Positions 25,016 through 35,144 of a DNA stretch of 64,000 nucleotides are shown in pieces (the stretch's first letter is position 1; every line of letters begins with the position of its first letter). The stretch comes from Hyphomicrobiales bacterium (GTDB lineage: Bacteria > Pseudomonadota > Alphaproteobacteria > Rhizobiales > Rhizobiaceae). The stretch is taken from the NCBI GenBank assembly GCA_900471515.1, contig UCFC01000030.1, forward strand, positions 62,001 through 126,000. The letters run 5' to 3'. A model generated the notes under the pieces. That model was not told where the DNA came from. It saw only the letters and a program-made list of their open reading frames with translations, and searched no databases. The position numbers and the translations under genes are program-made.

Positions 25016-28000
25016 TCAGTATTCGTGTTCATAGACGATACCGGCCTCGCCGTCGCCCTTGCCGCCGGCAGCACCCCGCAGCTTCACGCCGCGCCCGACA
25101 TCGAGATTGATGATCGCCTTGGCGCCCGATTCTCCGCCCTGCTGCAGCTCGAAATAGGTCCGCTCGTTGAGATAACGGCCGACGCTGACGCTGGTCTGGC
25201 CCTTCTCGTCGGTGCTGATGTCGAGGTCGTCGACGCCGAGCTGGTTGCGCAAACCCTCGAAGAGCGAGGTGGAGCGATTGCCGGCGAGCTGGCTGACGGC
25301 ATCGGCAAGCTGGGCGATCTGGACCGGCGACAGGCGCGACATGGATTGGCCGAAGATCAGCTGGGCCAGCACCTCGTCCTGCGGCAGGGCAGGTGAGGAG
25401 GAGAAGGTGATGGCCGGATCGGTTGCGAGGCCGGTGACATCGACCGTCAGCGTCGTCGTGCCTGACGTGGACGTGGCCTCCATGTCGAGGGCCGGCGTCA
25501 GGTCGCCGGCAAAGGTGATGCGGCTGCGGTCGGAGAAATCGAGACGGCGGTTGAGGATGGTCAGACGGCCGCGCCGCATGGTGAAGGCGCCGGCGACCTG
25601 CGGTGCGGCAGCCGAGCCGCGGATCGTGATGTTGCCGCCGACTTCCGCATCGATGCCTCGGCCGCGCACGAAGATCTGCGAGGGCGCGTCGAGCTGGATA
25701 TCCAGCATGATGGTCGAGGACCTTTCGCGTGGCTGCCGTTGTGCATTGTCCCTGAGCTGGGCGAGCACCGCAGGCGGCGCGTGGATGTGGCGGATATCGA
25801 TTTCACGCAGCGATGTCGGAAGCCTCTCCGGCACTGTGATCGACGCCTTGTCGACGTGAATCTTGCCACTGAGCGTTGGATTGGAAAGCAGCGGCCCCTT
25901 CAGGCCGAGCGCGCCGTCCACGGTTGCGACAACCAGCGTGCCGTCGACATAGACGGCACGGTCCAGGCGGATGGAAAGGTCGGCCGGGAAGTTGCCGCTG
26001 ATACCGACCGAGCCGCTTGCCGAGATCGAGCCGCCGCTTGCCAGACGGCCGTTCAGCCGCGAAATGACAGCCTGCTGTCCATTGAACGTAATGGTTGCTC
26101 CCAGGCCTTCAAGGGCAAGGTTACGACGCACGTCGATCAGTTTTGCGCCATCTGTCGTCACCGTTCCCCGGAGGATGGGTGCTGCCGTCGTGCCGCTGAC
26201 CTCGAGATTGACGTTCGCGATGCCTTCGGCGACGAGCCCCTGTTGGGCGAGCTGCGCACCGAGAACGGCAAAGGGGAGATTGCCGTTGAAACGCATCGAC
26301 ATGGCACGATTGCCCGTCATCGCCAGATTGCCGCCTCCCTTCAGCGACAGCCCGCCGTCGCCGGCAAGGCTGGTATCGACCGTCAGGCGGCTGTCGGCGA
26401 GCCTGCCGTTCGCACCGATCGTAAACGGGGCAAGGCCGGCGCTCCTGGTCTGGCTGGTTTCGGCGTTTTTCCAGTCGACCTTGAAATCGACTGCGGGCAG
26501 CGGAAGCGATCCGGAGGCGGTGGCCGTTGCCGAGATGGCGCCCGATGCGCCAAGGTTCGGGACAAAACCGTTGGCGACGGCCGCCGGCAGATTGGCAATA
26601 TCGGCCTTGACGTTCATCCCCCTGACGGTCGTGCCGGCGATCGCGAGATTGCCCGTTGCCTTCAGCGAGACGCCGCCGTTGCCGTTGAGATTGGCGTCGA
26701 AATCCAGCCGTTGCCTGCTGAGCTTGCCGGAGGCGGCAAGCGTCAGGCCGGAGAGCCCGGCCGTTCTTGTGTGTCTCGTCCCGGCGTTTTTCCAATCGAT
26801 CTTGAAATCGGCCGACGGCGCCGTAAGCGCACCTGAGGCAGTTGCCGTTGCCGTGACGATGCCTTCGGCGCCGAGGTCCGGGACGAAGCCATTCGCCACC
26901 GCTGCCGGCAGATTGGCAATGTCGGCCCTGGCATCGATAGCCTGGACCGTGGTGCCCGCCAATGCGAGATTGCCTGCGGTTTTCAGCGAGACGCCACCCC
27001 TGCCATTCAAACTGGCGTCGAAATCGAGACGGTTGCTGACATATTTGCCCGATGCGGCAAGCGCCAGGCCGGAAAGACCGGCGGTCCTCGTTTGGCGCGT
27101 GGCAGCATTCGTCCAGTCAAGCTTGAAATCGACCACCGGCTCTGCCGGCGTGCCTGAGGTAATGGCGCTGCCGGAGATCGTGCCTTCGGCGCCAAGGCCG
27201 GGCACAAAGCCGTTGGCCAGGTTTGCGGGCAGGCCGGCAATGTCTGCGTTGACGGCGAGGTCGCGAATGGCGGTGCCGTCGATCGTTACGCCGCCGTTCG
27301 CCTTCAGAAGGGCGCCGTTGCCGCTGCCGAGATTGGCGTCGAAATCGACCCGGTTGTTTTCGTATTTGCCGGTGGCCCTGGCGGAGAGGTCGGTGAGCCC
27401 GTTGCTCCTGGTCTGACGTGTCGCCGCATTCGCCCAGGCAAGGTCGAAGGTGACGGCCGGTGTCGGCAGCGAGCCGGAGGCCGACGCTTTGCCGGAGATC
27501 GTGCCTTCGGCGCCGAGATCGGGGACGAAGCCGTTGGCAAGGCTGGCCGGAAGGTTTGCGAGATCGGCATCGACCTTGAGATTGCGCACGGCGGTCCCCG
27601 CAAGCTCGACATTGCCCGTCGCCTTCAGCGTTAGGGCCTTCGGTCCGGCGAGGCTGGCATCGAAATCGAGCTTGCGGTCGGCAAAATGGCCGGTGGCGGC
27701 AAGGTCGAGCCCGGTCAGGCGGGCTGTCTTGATGTGCCGCGTCGTAGCATCCTGCCAGGCGAGTTTGAAATCCGCCGCCGGCGCGGCCGGCGTGCCGGAT
27801 GCCGAGGCCGTGCCGGAAATCGTTCCGCCGGCATCGAGATCCTGCACGAAACCGTTGGCGATATTGGCGGGCACATTCGCAAGTTCGGCATCGACCTTGA
27901 TATTGCCGATCGTCGTTCCGGTAACAGCGACGTTGCCCCGGGCTTTCAGCGACAATCCGCCCTTGCCGGCGAGCGCCGTGTCGAAATCGAGCCTGCTGTC

Positions 28001-31000
28001 GGCAAACCTGCCGGATGCATCGAGCGACAGACCGGAAAGTCCCGCCGTCTTTGTCTGGCTCGTCGCGGCCCCTTTCCAGGTCAGCTTGAAATCAGCTGCC
28101 GGCTTTGCGGGCGTGCCCGTTGCCGTGACCGTTCCTGAAACCGTACCTTCGGCCGCAAGGCCGGGAACGAAGCCATTGGCGATCCTGGCCGGCAGGCGGA
28201 CGATATCGGCGTTGACATTCAGGGTCGGGCCGTTCGGATCTGCCAGGCCAATGTCGCCCGCCGCCTTCAGGGAAAGCCCGTCAGCGCCGCTCACGTCGCC
28301 ATCGAAATTCAGCCTGTTGTCGGCGAAAATACCCGATGTCGAGATGCCGAGAGGGTCGAGGCCGGCGCCTTTCGTGTGGCTGGTGGCGGCATCCTTCCAG
28401 TCGAGCTTGAAATTGACTGTCGGGGCGGCCGGTGTCCCCGTCACATTGACCGTCCCGGAAATCGTGCCATCGGCGGCAAGGTTGGGAACGAAACTGTTGG
28501 CGAGGCTTGCCGGCAGGTCGGTGATGACGGCATCGAGTTTCAGCGTCTCGCCGGCAGAGCCCGTAACCGCGACCGAACCCTTGCCGGTCTTCACGGTCAA
28601 GCCGTTCAGGCTGGCAACTCCCCTGGTGATGTTGACCTGTGCGGGCGACGCCAGTTCGACGGGAATGTTGCGCGGTTTTGCGGCGAAACGATCGAGGCTG
28701 AGGTCGATCATGCCGCCTGCAGACTGCACGCTGCCAGCCGCTTCCAGCGGATTGCCGTCATAACCTGCGTCCAGCTTGAAGTCGGTGCGGGTCTGTTGCT
28801 GAACGAAATCAAGCGCAATGCCAGTAAGCTTGTTGCTACCGGCGCTGAATTCGTCGGCCCGTATCGTGCCGTTGGCGGCAAAAGCCTGGAGATCGCTGAC
28901 GGTTATGTCGATGGTCGGTCTGGCGATCGCCAGCGTGTCGCGGTGGATGCCGCTGCCGTTGGCGGCGACCGTGAGCGCGATCCTGCCGTCGCTGCCGGCA
29001 ATGTCGACGGAGCCCTTGAGGTCGCCTTCCGCCTTCTGGCCGCCGAGGGCGGCAAGCAGGCTGATGTCCGGGAAGTCGAAAGTCAGGGTCCCTGCCGGCG
29101 TCATGCCTGACGAGAGCGTGAGGTTGCCAGCCAGGCGGTTGCTGCCGACCTCCGCTGTCAGCGCGGGAATGGAAATCGTGCCGTTCTCCGACTTCACGTC
29201 GCCATTGATGCCGATCGGCTGACCGTCGATCGTGCCGGTCGCCGCGATCCGGCCCTTCGGCGCGGCAGGATCGGCGGAACCCGTCAGGTCGATGTTGAGA
29301 TTGCCGACCGTGCGGTCGGCCATCTGCAGGGTGGCGGCTTTCACGTTGGCGGTGAGCGCAAGTGCGGGAAGCGTTCCGCTTGCCTTGACGCTGTAGTCGG
29401 CTTCTCCGCTCGTGCCCGACAGAAGCTTGCCGATATCGGGAAGTCTGCCGGCAAGGTCGGCCGTCAGCGCGCCTTCTTCGAGGGCGACATTGCCGGTTGC
29501 CTCGACGGTCGGCGATGCGAGCGTGATGTTGGAGAGCGTGACCTTCGACGGGATGGTGCCGGCAACCTGGGTTTCGAGGCTGATCGGCGCATCGAATTTC
29601 TCGGCGATGGCCGGCGGCAGGGCGGCGGGCTGGACGGTAAATTTCGCATTGCCGGTCAGCGTATTGTCGGCCAGGCCGTAGGAGCCGTTGAGATCGGCGC
29701 CGATATTGGCGCTTTCGATGGTCGTGCCGTTGAAGCCGATGCCGTTGCGCGAAATCTGAAGCGGAGCGACGAGCGTGATCGGTCCGCGAACCGCACGGTT
29801 GAGGTTGGGCTCGGTGAATGTCGCGTCTCCGGCGACAAGGCGCAGCTGGATATCGCCGGCGCCGTTGGCCAGATTGAAGGCATCGCTCTTAGCCGTCAGC
29901 TTGACGTTGCCGATATCGGCCTGCGGCATTGTCGCCGAATCCAGCGAGCCGCTGGCGTTGATGCGCACGGCCTGGGCCTGTCCGGTCATCGCCAGATTGA
30001 GGCCTGAAATCATGAAGCGGGCTTCGTCATCGGCAAGCGGCCAGCGGAAATCGACCGGACCCGAAGTGCCGAGCACATTGGCATTCAGGCTGTTGTTGCC
30101 GGCAGGATCGAGCGTGCCGGATGCGGCGATGACGACGCTGCCGGTTGCGATATTGCCGGTCTGAATGTCGATCTTGCCGTGATTGTCGAAGGTCGCGGAG
30201 ACATCGACGTTCGTCTGGCCGGCAAAAAGCGGCCGGAATGCCATGGGAAGCAGCGAGCTCACGTCGCCGCCGCCCTTGAGGTCGAGATGATGCAGGCCGT
30301 CGGGCGTGATCGCGTGCTTGCCTTCAAGCGAGGCGCGCTGCTGGCCGTCGAGGGCGGCCTGCAGCTTGCCGTTCCAGTCCGAGATCGGCCCTTCGCCGTT
30401 AAGCGCGATATTGACCGCCGGGCTGCCGGGCAGGCCGAGGAAACCCGCGAGCAGGCCGCCCTGCGGCTCGGCCAGCTGGGCGTTCAGCCGCAGATGGCCG
30501 TTTGCCGGGGTAAATGCGACATCGGCGGAGAGTTTGGCCTCGGGAACCTGATGGCGGTTGACGTTGATCAGCGCCTCGCCGCCATCGCCATCGGCCTTCA
30601 GGCTGCCCGTTGCGGCCAGCGAGAAGGCGCGGCCGGTCAGCGGCGCTGCGAGCGAAATATCGGGCAGGGCGATGTGTTCGACATCGACCTTCAGCGGCAG
30701 CCGAAAACCGTCGCCGCTCTCTTCCCCTGCCGCAGCCGGCCTGGAGGGCAGGGTGCGGACCGGTCGGCGGCGCACGTCGATGGAGGCGACGGAGACCTGC
30801 CTGGCGTGGAAGGTGCCCGTCAGCAGGGCCAAGGGGTTCCAGTCGATGGCGATGCCGCGGATTTCCGCGAATGTGCCGCGCGTATCCGAGAGCGTGATTT
30901 CGGCTGCGCGCAGGCCGCCGGTCAGCAGGCCTTCGGGTTCGCGCACCGATATCGTCATGTCGCGGTTGGAAAGGGCGGAAGCGACGTTTTCGGTGACGAT

Positions 31001-31123
31001 GCGGGCACCGAAAGAGGTGAAGCCGAAGATCGCCAGCGCAATGACGGCGAGAATGATCGCAGCGCCGAGCCCGTAGCCAAGGAGCCGCATGATCCAGTTC
31101 ATGATTTTCGCCAACATTTGCAT
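25016..31123 (-). CDS. tamB: Translocation and assembly module protein TamB, repeat-expanded
   Basis: 2035 residues. An N-terminal membrane anchor (about 9-36) is followed by an immense beta-rich periplasmic body and the conserved C-terminal DUF490/TamB domain (from about 1700: LNGRLASGGSISASGSVGISG, LTVDVTGLATDPAITFSSSPALPQDEVLAQLIFG), ending in a beta-strand tail. TamB spans the periplasm and works with the outer-membrane TamA, encoded just upstream, in outer-membrane protein or lipid delivery. Between about 870 and 1620 lie seven tandem 107-residue repeats. Many TamB proteins are around 1300-1600 residues, so this one is longer. The stop is 24 bases from the convergent Lrp-type gene. Confidence 0.93.
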   Translation of the reverse strand: MQMLAKIMNWIMRLLGYGLGAAIILAVIALAIFGFTSFGARIVTENVASALSNRDMTISVREPEGLLTGGLRAAEITLSDTRGTFAEIRGIAIDWNPLALLTGTFHARQVSVASIDVRRRPVRTLPSRPAAAGEESGDGFRLPLKVDVEHIALPDISLAAPLTGRAFSLAATGSLKADGDGGEALINVNRHQVPEAKLSADVAFTPANGHLRLNAQLAEPQGGLLAGFLGLPGSPAVNIALNGEGPISDWNGKLQAALDGQQRASLEGKHAITPDGLHHLDLKGGGDVSSLLPMAFRPLFAGQTNVDVSATFDNHGKIDIQTGNIATGSVVIAASGTLDPAGNNSLNANVLGTSGPVDFRWPLADDEARFMISGLNLAMTGQAQAVRINASGSLDSATMPQADIGNVKLTAKSDAFNLANGAGDIQLRLVAGDATFTEPNLNRAVRGPITLVAPLQISRNGIGFNGTTIESANIGADLNGSYGLADNTLTGNAKFTVQPAALPPAIAEKFDAPISLETQVAGTIPSKVTLSNITLASPTVEATGNVALEEGALTADLAGRLPDIGKLLSGTSGEADYSVKASGTLPALALTANVKAATLQMADRTVGNLNIDLTGSADPAAPKGRIAATGTIDGQPIGINGDVKSENGTISIPALTAEVGSNRLAGNLTLSSGMTPAGTLTFDFPDISLLAALGGQKAEGDLKGSVDIAGSDGRIALTVAANGSGIHRDTLAIARPTIDITVSDLQAFAANGTIRADEFSAGSNKLTGIALDFVQQQTRTDFKLDAGYDGNPLEAAGSVQSAGGMIDLSLDRFAAKPRNIPVELASPAQVNITRGVASLNGLTVKTGKGSVAVTGSAGETLKLDAVITDLPASLANSFVPNLAADGTISGTVNVTGTPAAPTVNFKLDWKDAATSHTKGAGLDPLGISTSGIFADNRLNFDGDVSGADGLSLKAAGDIGLADPNGPTLNVNADIVRLPARIANGFVPGLAAEGTVSGTVTATGTPAKPAADFKLTWKGAATSQTKTAGLSGLSLDASGRFADSRLDFDTALAGKGGLSLKARGNVAVTGTTIGNIKVDAELANVPANIANGFVQDLDAGGTISGTASASGTPAAPAADFKLAWQDATTRHIKTARLTGLDLAATGHFADRKLDFDASLAGPKALTLKATGNVELAGTAVRNLKVDADLANLPASLANGFVPDLGAEGTISGKASASGSLPTPAVTFDLAWANAATRQTRSNGLTDLSARATGKYENNRVDFDANLGSGNGALLKANGGVTIDGTAIRDLAVNADIAGLPANLANGFVPGLGAEGTISGSAITSGTPAEPVVDFKLDWTNAATRQTRTAGLSGLALAASGKYVSNRLDFDASLNGRGGVSLKTAGNLALAGTTVQAIDARADIANLPAAVANGFVPDLGAEGIVTATATASGALTAPSADFKIDWKNAGTRHTRTAGLSGLTLAASGKLSRQRLDFDANLNGNGGVSLKATGNLAIAGTTVRGMNVKADIANLPAAVANGFVPNLGASGAISATATASGSLPLPAVDFKVDWKNAETSQTRSAGLAPFTIGANGRLADSRLTVDTSLAGDGGLSLKGGGNLAMTGNRAMSMRFNGNLPFAVLGAQLAQQGLVAEGIANVNLEVSGTTAAPILRGTVTTDGAKLIDVRRNLALEGLGATITFNGQQAVISRLNGRLASGGSISASGSVGISGNFPADLSIRLDRAVYVDGTLVVATVDGALGLKGPLLSNPTLSGKIHVDKASITVPERLPTSLREIDIRHIHAPPAVLAQLRDNAQRQPRERSSTIMLDIQLDAPSQIFVRGRGIDAEVGGNITIRGSAAAPQVAGAFTMRRGRLTILNRRLDFSDRSRITFAGDLTPALDMEATSTSGTTTLTVDVTGLATDPAITFSSSPALPQDEVLAQLIFGQSMSRLSPVQIAQLADAVSQLAGNRSTSLFEGLRNQLGVDDLDISTDEKGQTSVSVGRYLNERTYFELQQGGESGAKAIINLDVGRGVKLRGAAGGKGDGEAGIVYEHEY
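26270..28516 (-). repeat. Seven tandem 321-bp coding repeats in tamB
   Basis: Each unit encodes about 107 residues starting LPAxxANGFVPxLxAEG and carrying a xFKLxWxxAxT block, an AGLxxLxLxASG block and an LxFDAxLxG block. Seven copies are clear by eye, plus a diverged eighth start. Copies differ enough to show they are not very recent, but they are far more alike to each other than to the rest of the protein. Confidence 0.85.
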
Positions 31124-31200
31124 AGAGCGGACACTATCCCGTTTTCATGACAGCTCACAGGCCGGAAAATACCGCGAAATCGGCCATTTCCGTGATTGGC

Positions 31201-33126
31201 CTAGAATGATTGGCCTATGCCGGCATAGATTCCATAATCCGTCCCACCATCGTACTTGTTCAGTGGCACGGCGAAATCAAGCCGCAGAGGCCCGAAAGGC
31301 GTTGCATAGCGGATCCCGGCGCCCGCACCGGCCCTGATATCGGAGAAATCAGGCGCAATACTGTCCGAAACCGTGCCGACATCGATGAAGGGCACGATGC
31401 CGATCGTATCGGTGATCTTGATGCGCGCTTCGAAGGAGCCGGTCACATAGGAGCGGCCGCCCGTGGCCTCATCGTTTTCGTTATAGGGCGAGATTTCCTG
31501 ATAACCGTAGCCGCGCACCGAGCCGCCGCCGCCGGCAAAGAAGCGCTGGGTTGCCGGAATCTGCTCGACACCGCCGCCGCCGATCAGCGTGCCGGCCGCA
31601 AGCTTGCCGGCGAGCACGATGCGGTCCTCCGCGCCGAGGCCGAGATAGCCCGATATCGATCCCTCGAAGGCCGAATAGACCGTGCCGTTCATGAATTCGT
31701 AGCCGGGCTTTGCCGATAGCGTGGCGTGGTAGCCCCCGGTCGGATTGTATTTGTCGTCGCGGGCGTCGCGATCATAGGTGATCGGCAGCGTGAAGGTCAG
31801 GTAGTTGTTGTTGCCGAAGGCGTCGTCGTCATTCTCGAAGCTCAGCTCGCCGGCTGCCGACAAGGTATCCTGATCGGTCAATTCATAGGAGAGGCCGAGC
31901 GAGGCGGTGATCAGCCTGGCATTATAGGCATCCGGATTCTGCGTCTTGGCGACGATGCCGGCCTTCAGGGTGGCGGACGGATGGATGAAGCCCGGTTTTG
32001 TGAAGAGGATGCCGGCGGAGTAATCGAGATCGCCGAAATCGGACGCTTCGCCGAGGCGCGAGACGGCACCTTCGATGCGCAGCGATTCGGCTTCGCCGAA
32101 CAGGTTGCGATGGCCCCAATAGCCATTGATGCCGAAGCCGTCGATCGTCGAATATTGCGCACCGATGCCGAGATAACGCCGCTTACCTTCGGAAACCTCG
32201 ATCGTCATGGGCAGGGTGCCGTCGGCGGCCAGCGCGTCGGCTTCGTGGATTGTCACGCTTGAAAAGACGCCGAGCGCGCGCAGGCGCTCGCCTGCCTTTC
32301 TCAGGGCCTCGGGCGAATAGGCTTCGCCCTTCTCCAGGCGCGAATAGCGCTGGATGAATTCCGGCTCGACCCTTTCTTCGCCAGTCACGCCAACCTCGCC
32401 GATCGGAGCAACCGGACCGCCTTCGGCAGCGAGGACGATATCGACCGTGTTGCGGCTGTGATCGGCGACGACGCGCCGCTCGGTCAGCTTGGCGAACGGC
32501 CTTCCTTCGCCCTTCAGCTGGTCGACGATCGTATCGCCGGCCTTGATGATGGCGAGCGAACCGGCTTGCGCGCCCGGCGCCAGATTGTAATCGGCGGGAT
32601 TTCGATGCGCAGCGTCGCCACCGAACTGCACCTCGTTCACAGTGAAGACCGGGCCGGGCGTTATATCCACCTTGACCGGGATGGGTTTTGAGCGATCGAA
32701 AGTCGGGTTCGGCGGCAGGTCGTCCAGGTTGCGTCCGTCGACGGTGATCGTCACGACGCCGCCGTAGCGCGCTTTTTCGTAGAGTGTGGCGATCAGCCTG
32801 TCGCGGTCGTCGCGCGCTTTCACGACGACGCCGAGATCGCCGGAAACCGGAAGGTTCTTGTCGCCGACCAGGCGAGAACTGTCCTCCAGCGCCTTCTTGA
32901 GAACGCTGTCGGCCGTCCCGGTCTCGAGCACCACGTCATAGCGCACGGGATCGGGCACCTGCAGGCTCTCGTCCTCGTCCTTGCCGAATATGGTGATGCC
33001 GAAAAGCTTGAATGCGTAAGCCTTGCTCACGAGGACCGGTGAAAATGCAGCCGCTGCTGCAACCACCAGCATGGCGCCTGCTTTATACGCAATACCCGTT
33101 TTCAGGCCCGTCCCTCTAATCCGCAT
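31201..33126 (-). CDS. tamA: Outer-membrane assembly factor TamA (BamA/Omp85 family)
   Basis: 641 residues. A signal peptide (hydrophobic run at about 19-35, ending SKAYA) precedes POTRA repeats (for example GPVFTVNEVQF at about 143-160 and VGVTGEERVEPEFIQRYSRLEKGEAY near 240) and a C-terminal 16-strand Omp85 barrel from about 320, with the lid-lock motif GGGGSVRGYGY and a terminal aromatic IGQSF. It forms the outer-membrane half of the TAM complex with TamB, encoded 77 bases downstream. Confidence 0.95.
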   Translation of the reverse strand: MRIRGTGLKTGIAYKAGAMLVVAAAAAFSPVLVSKAYAFKLFGITIFGKDEDESLQVPDPVRYDVVLETGTADSVLKKALEDSSRLVGDKNLPVSGDLGVVVKARDDRDRLIATLYEKARYGGVVTITVDGRNLDDLPPNPTFDRSKPIPVKVDITPGPVFTVNEVQFGGDAAHRNPADYNLAPGAQAGSLAIIKAGDTIVDQLKGEGRPFAKLTERRVVADHSRNTVDIVLAAEGGPVAPIGEVGVTGEERVEPEFIQRYSRLEKGEAYSPEALRKAGERLRALGVFSSVTIHEADALAADGTLPMTIEVSEGKRRYLGIGAQYSTIDGFGINGYWGHRNLFGEAESLRIEGAVSRLGEASDFGDLDYSAGILFTKPGFIHPSATLKAGIVAKTQNPDAYNARLITASLGLSYELTDQDTLSAAGELSFENDDDAFGNNNYLTFTLPITYDRDARDDKYNPTGGYHATLSAKPGYEFMNGTVYSAFEGSISGYLGLGAEDRIVLAGKLAAGTLIGGGGVEQIPATQRFFAGGGGSVRGYGYQEISPYNENDEATGGRSYVTGSFEARIKITDTIGIVPFIDVGTVSDSIAPDFSDIRAGAGAGIRYATPFGPLRLDFAVPLNKYDGGTDYGIYAGIGQSF

Positions 33127-33242
33127 CCGCTGCTTTTGGGTTACATTAAAATGAAGCTCTGCGTTGCCCAGCCGAGCGCAAGCTTAGCGGCAAAATCGCG
33201 CCACGTGTACCAATTTAAATTGTCGGCGCACTAATTTAGTAC

Positions 33243-33272
33243 AAAAAAATCCCGGACGACGATCCGGGATTT
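33243..33272 (-). terminator. Terminator of the glycine-zipper lipoprotein gene
   Basis: On the minus strand AATCCCGGA-TCGTCG-TCCGGGATT runs into a T7 tract, 27 bases after the lipoprotein stop. Confidence 0.9.
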
Positions 33273-33298
33273 CCATTTTTCCGTCCTGATTGCAGATC

Positions 33299-33553
33299 TC
33301 AGCGGCAATCGTCGATATAGCGACGGCCGTAGCGATCACGGTAATAGCATTGGCCGGGCTGCTCCGCGACCCTGCCGATCAGCGCGCCCGAAACGCCGCC
33401 GATCGCTGCACCGACGGCCGCGCCGCGCACGTCGCCGGTGACTACGCCGCCGATGACGGCACCCGAAGCCGCGCCGATGCCGGCACCTTGCTGCGTGGGT
33501 GTACAGCTTGCGATCGAAAGGCCGATCAGTGCGAGTACGAGGACTTTTCTCAT
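33299..33553 (-). CDS. Small glycine-zipper lipoprotein
   Basis: 84 residues from the ATG at 33553, preceded by GGAGAGA; longer in-frame starts have no ribosome site. The signal VLVLALIGLSIASC ends in a lipobox (IASC, Cys17), so the protein is likely lipidated. A glycine-zipper stretch follows (GAGIGAASGAVIGGVVTGDVR ... GAAVGAAIGGVSGALIG) and the C-terminus is basic and Tyr-rich with a terminal Cys pair. Such proteins sit in the envelope; their function is not known. It is monocistronic with its own terminator. Confidence 0.88.
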   Translation of the reverse strand: MRKVLVLALIGLSIASCTPTQQGAGIGAASGAVIGGVVTGDVRGAAVGAAIGGVSGALIGRVAEQPGQCYYRDRYGRRYIDDCR

Positions 33554-33896
33554 CTCTTCTCTCCGAGGTTCTTGGCGCCCCAGCGGGCGGATGTCGTCCC
33601 TAGCCTGTTTTTTCTTCAGGCTAGCCCGGAAACTATGTCGCAAGAAGGGCTTGTCTACCGTCATCAAGCCTTTTTTCGTAAGGCGCGGGTTTCTTTCCAC
33701 GATTAAAGCAGGAGTTTCGAGGATTTTTCCGCGGAATTGACGCCGATCAAATTCCTTGGGCGCGACTCGCGTATTTTTTATCTGGAATCATTCAAAAGTC
33801 TGCGCCTTTTGCCGCAGTTAATGATAAAGCAGGGACCAAGGGTTGACGTGCGGTTGCCGTCTCAGCAACAAACAGCCGTACGAACTGGAGCATATG

Positions 33897-35111
33897 ATGG
33901 ATTTCGAAGCGTTTTTCAAAAACGAGCTGGATGGGCTTCACACTGAAGGCCGTTACCGCGTTTTTGCCGATCTGGAACGCCATCGCGGCAATTTTCCGCG
34001 CGCAACGCGCCACACGGCCAATGGCGAGCAGGAAGTAACCGTCTGGTGTTCTAACGACTATCTCGGCATGGGCCAGCACCCCAAGGTGATCGAGGCGATG
34101 AAAGAAGCCATCGATCACTGTGGCGCGGGTGCGGGAGGCACCCGGAATATTTCTGGCACCAACCACTACCATGTTCTGCTCGAGCAGGAACTCGCGGATC
34201 TGCACGGCAAGGAAGCCGCGCTGACTTTCACATCCGGCTATGTTTCCAACTGGGCGGCACTCGGTACGCTCGGCGCCAAGATTCCCGGGCTCATCATCTT
34301 CTCCGATGCTTTCAACCATGCCTCGATGATCGAGGGTATCCGCTACGCCAAGTGCGAGAAGGTTATCTGGAAGCACAATGACGTGGCAGACCTTGAGGCG
34401 AAGCTCGCTGCTGCCGATCCCAAGGCGCCGAAGCTCATCGCCTTCGAATCCGTCTATTCGATGGATGGCGATATCGCGCCGATGAAGGAAATCTGCGATC
34501 TCGCCGACAAATATGGCGCCATGACCTATCTCGACGAAGTGCATGCCGTGGGCATGTACGGTCCTCGCGGCGGCGGCATTGCCGAGCGCGAAGGCCTGAT
34601 GGACCGTATCACCGTCATCGAAGGCACGCTCGCCAAGGCTTTCGGCGTCATGGGCGGTTATATTGCCGCTTCCGCGGCGCTCTGCGATTTCATCCGCTCC
34701 TTTGCATCGGGCTTCATCTTCACCACGGCGCTGCCGCCGTCGCTGGCGGCCGGCGTGGTCGCGTCGATCCGGCATCTCAAGGTCAGCCCGTTCGAGCGCG
34801 CGCGCCATCAGGATCGCGTCCGCAAGCTGCGCGGCCTGCTCGATCAGCGCGGCATTCCGCATATGCCGAACCCGAGCCATATCGTGCCGGTCATGGTTGG
34901 CGATGCCGCCAAGTGCAAGTGGATCTCGGATCTGCTGCTCGACAATTTCGGCGTCTATGTCCAGCCGATCAACTATCCGACGGTGCCGAAGAAGACCGAA
35001 CGCCTGCGCATCACGCCGACGCCGCTGCATTCGGATGCCGACATCGAGCATCTCGTCGGCGCGCTGCATTCGCTCTGGTCGCGTTGCGCGCTCGCCCGTC
35101 ACGTCGCTTGA
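33897..35111 (+). CDS. hemA: 5-aminolevulinate synthase
   Basis: 404 residues from the second of two adjacent ATGs, with GGAG six bases before; the start reads MDFEAFF, typical of rhizobial HemA. It condenses glycine with succinyl-CoA using PLP, the first step of tetrapyrrole synthesis in alphaproteobacteria. Visible motifs are CSNDYLGMGQHP, GAGAGGTRNISGTNHYH, YLDEVHAVGMYGPRGGG and the PLP lysine K247 in EGTLAKAFGVMGG. It supplies heme and, with cobS-cobT in the same window, B12. It is convergent with dxr. Confidence 0.97.
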   Translation: MDFEAFFKNELDGLHTEGRYRVFADLERHRGNFPRATRHTANGEQEVTVWCSNDYLGMGQHPKVIEAMKEAIDHCGAGAGGTRNISGTNHYHVLLEQELADLHGKEAALTFTSGYVSNWAALGTLGAKIPGLIIFSDAFNHASMIEGIRYAKCEKVIWKHNDVADLEAKLAAADPKAPKLIAFESVYSMDGDIAPMKEICDLADKYGAMTYLDEVHAVGMYGPRGGGIAEREGLMDRITVIEGTLAKAFGVMGGYIAASAALCDFIRSFASGFIFTTALPPSLAAGVVASIRHLKVSPFERARHQDRVRKLRGLLDQRGIPHMPNPSHIVPVMVGDAAKCKWISDLLLDNFGVYVQPINYPTVPKKTERLRITPTPLHSDADIEHLVGALHSLWSRCALARHVA

Positions 35112-35144
35112 CACCACGGCGCCAGATTTTTCAGGACCGGCTTT

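Noticed and set aside
26270..28516. Regularly spaced repeats that could suggest a CRISPR array
   Set aside because: The period is 321 bp, an exact multiple of three, and the repeats are coding inside tamB.
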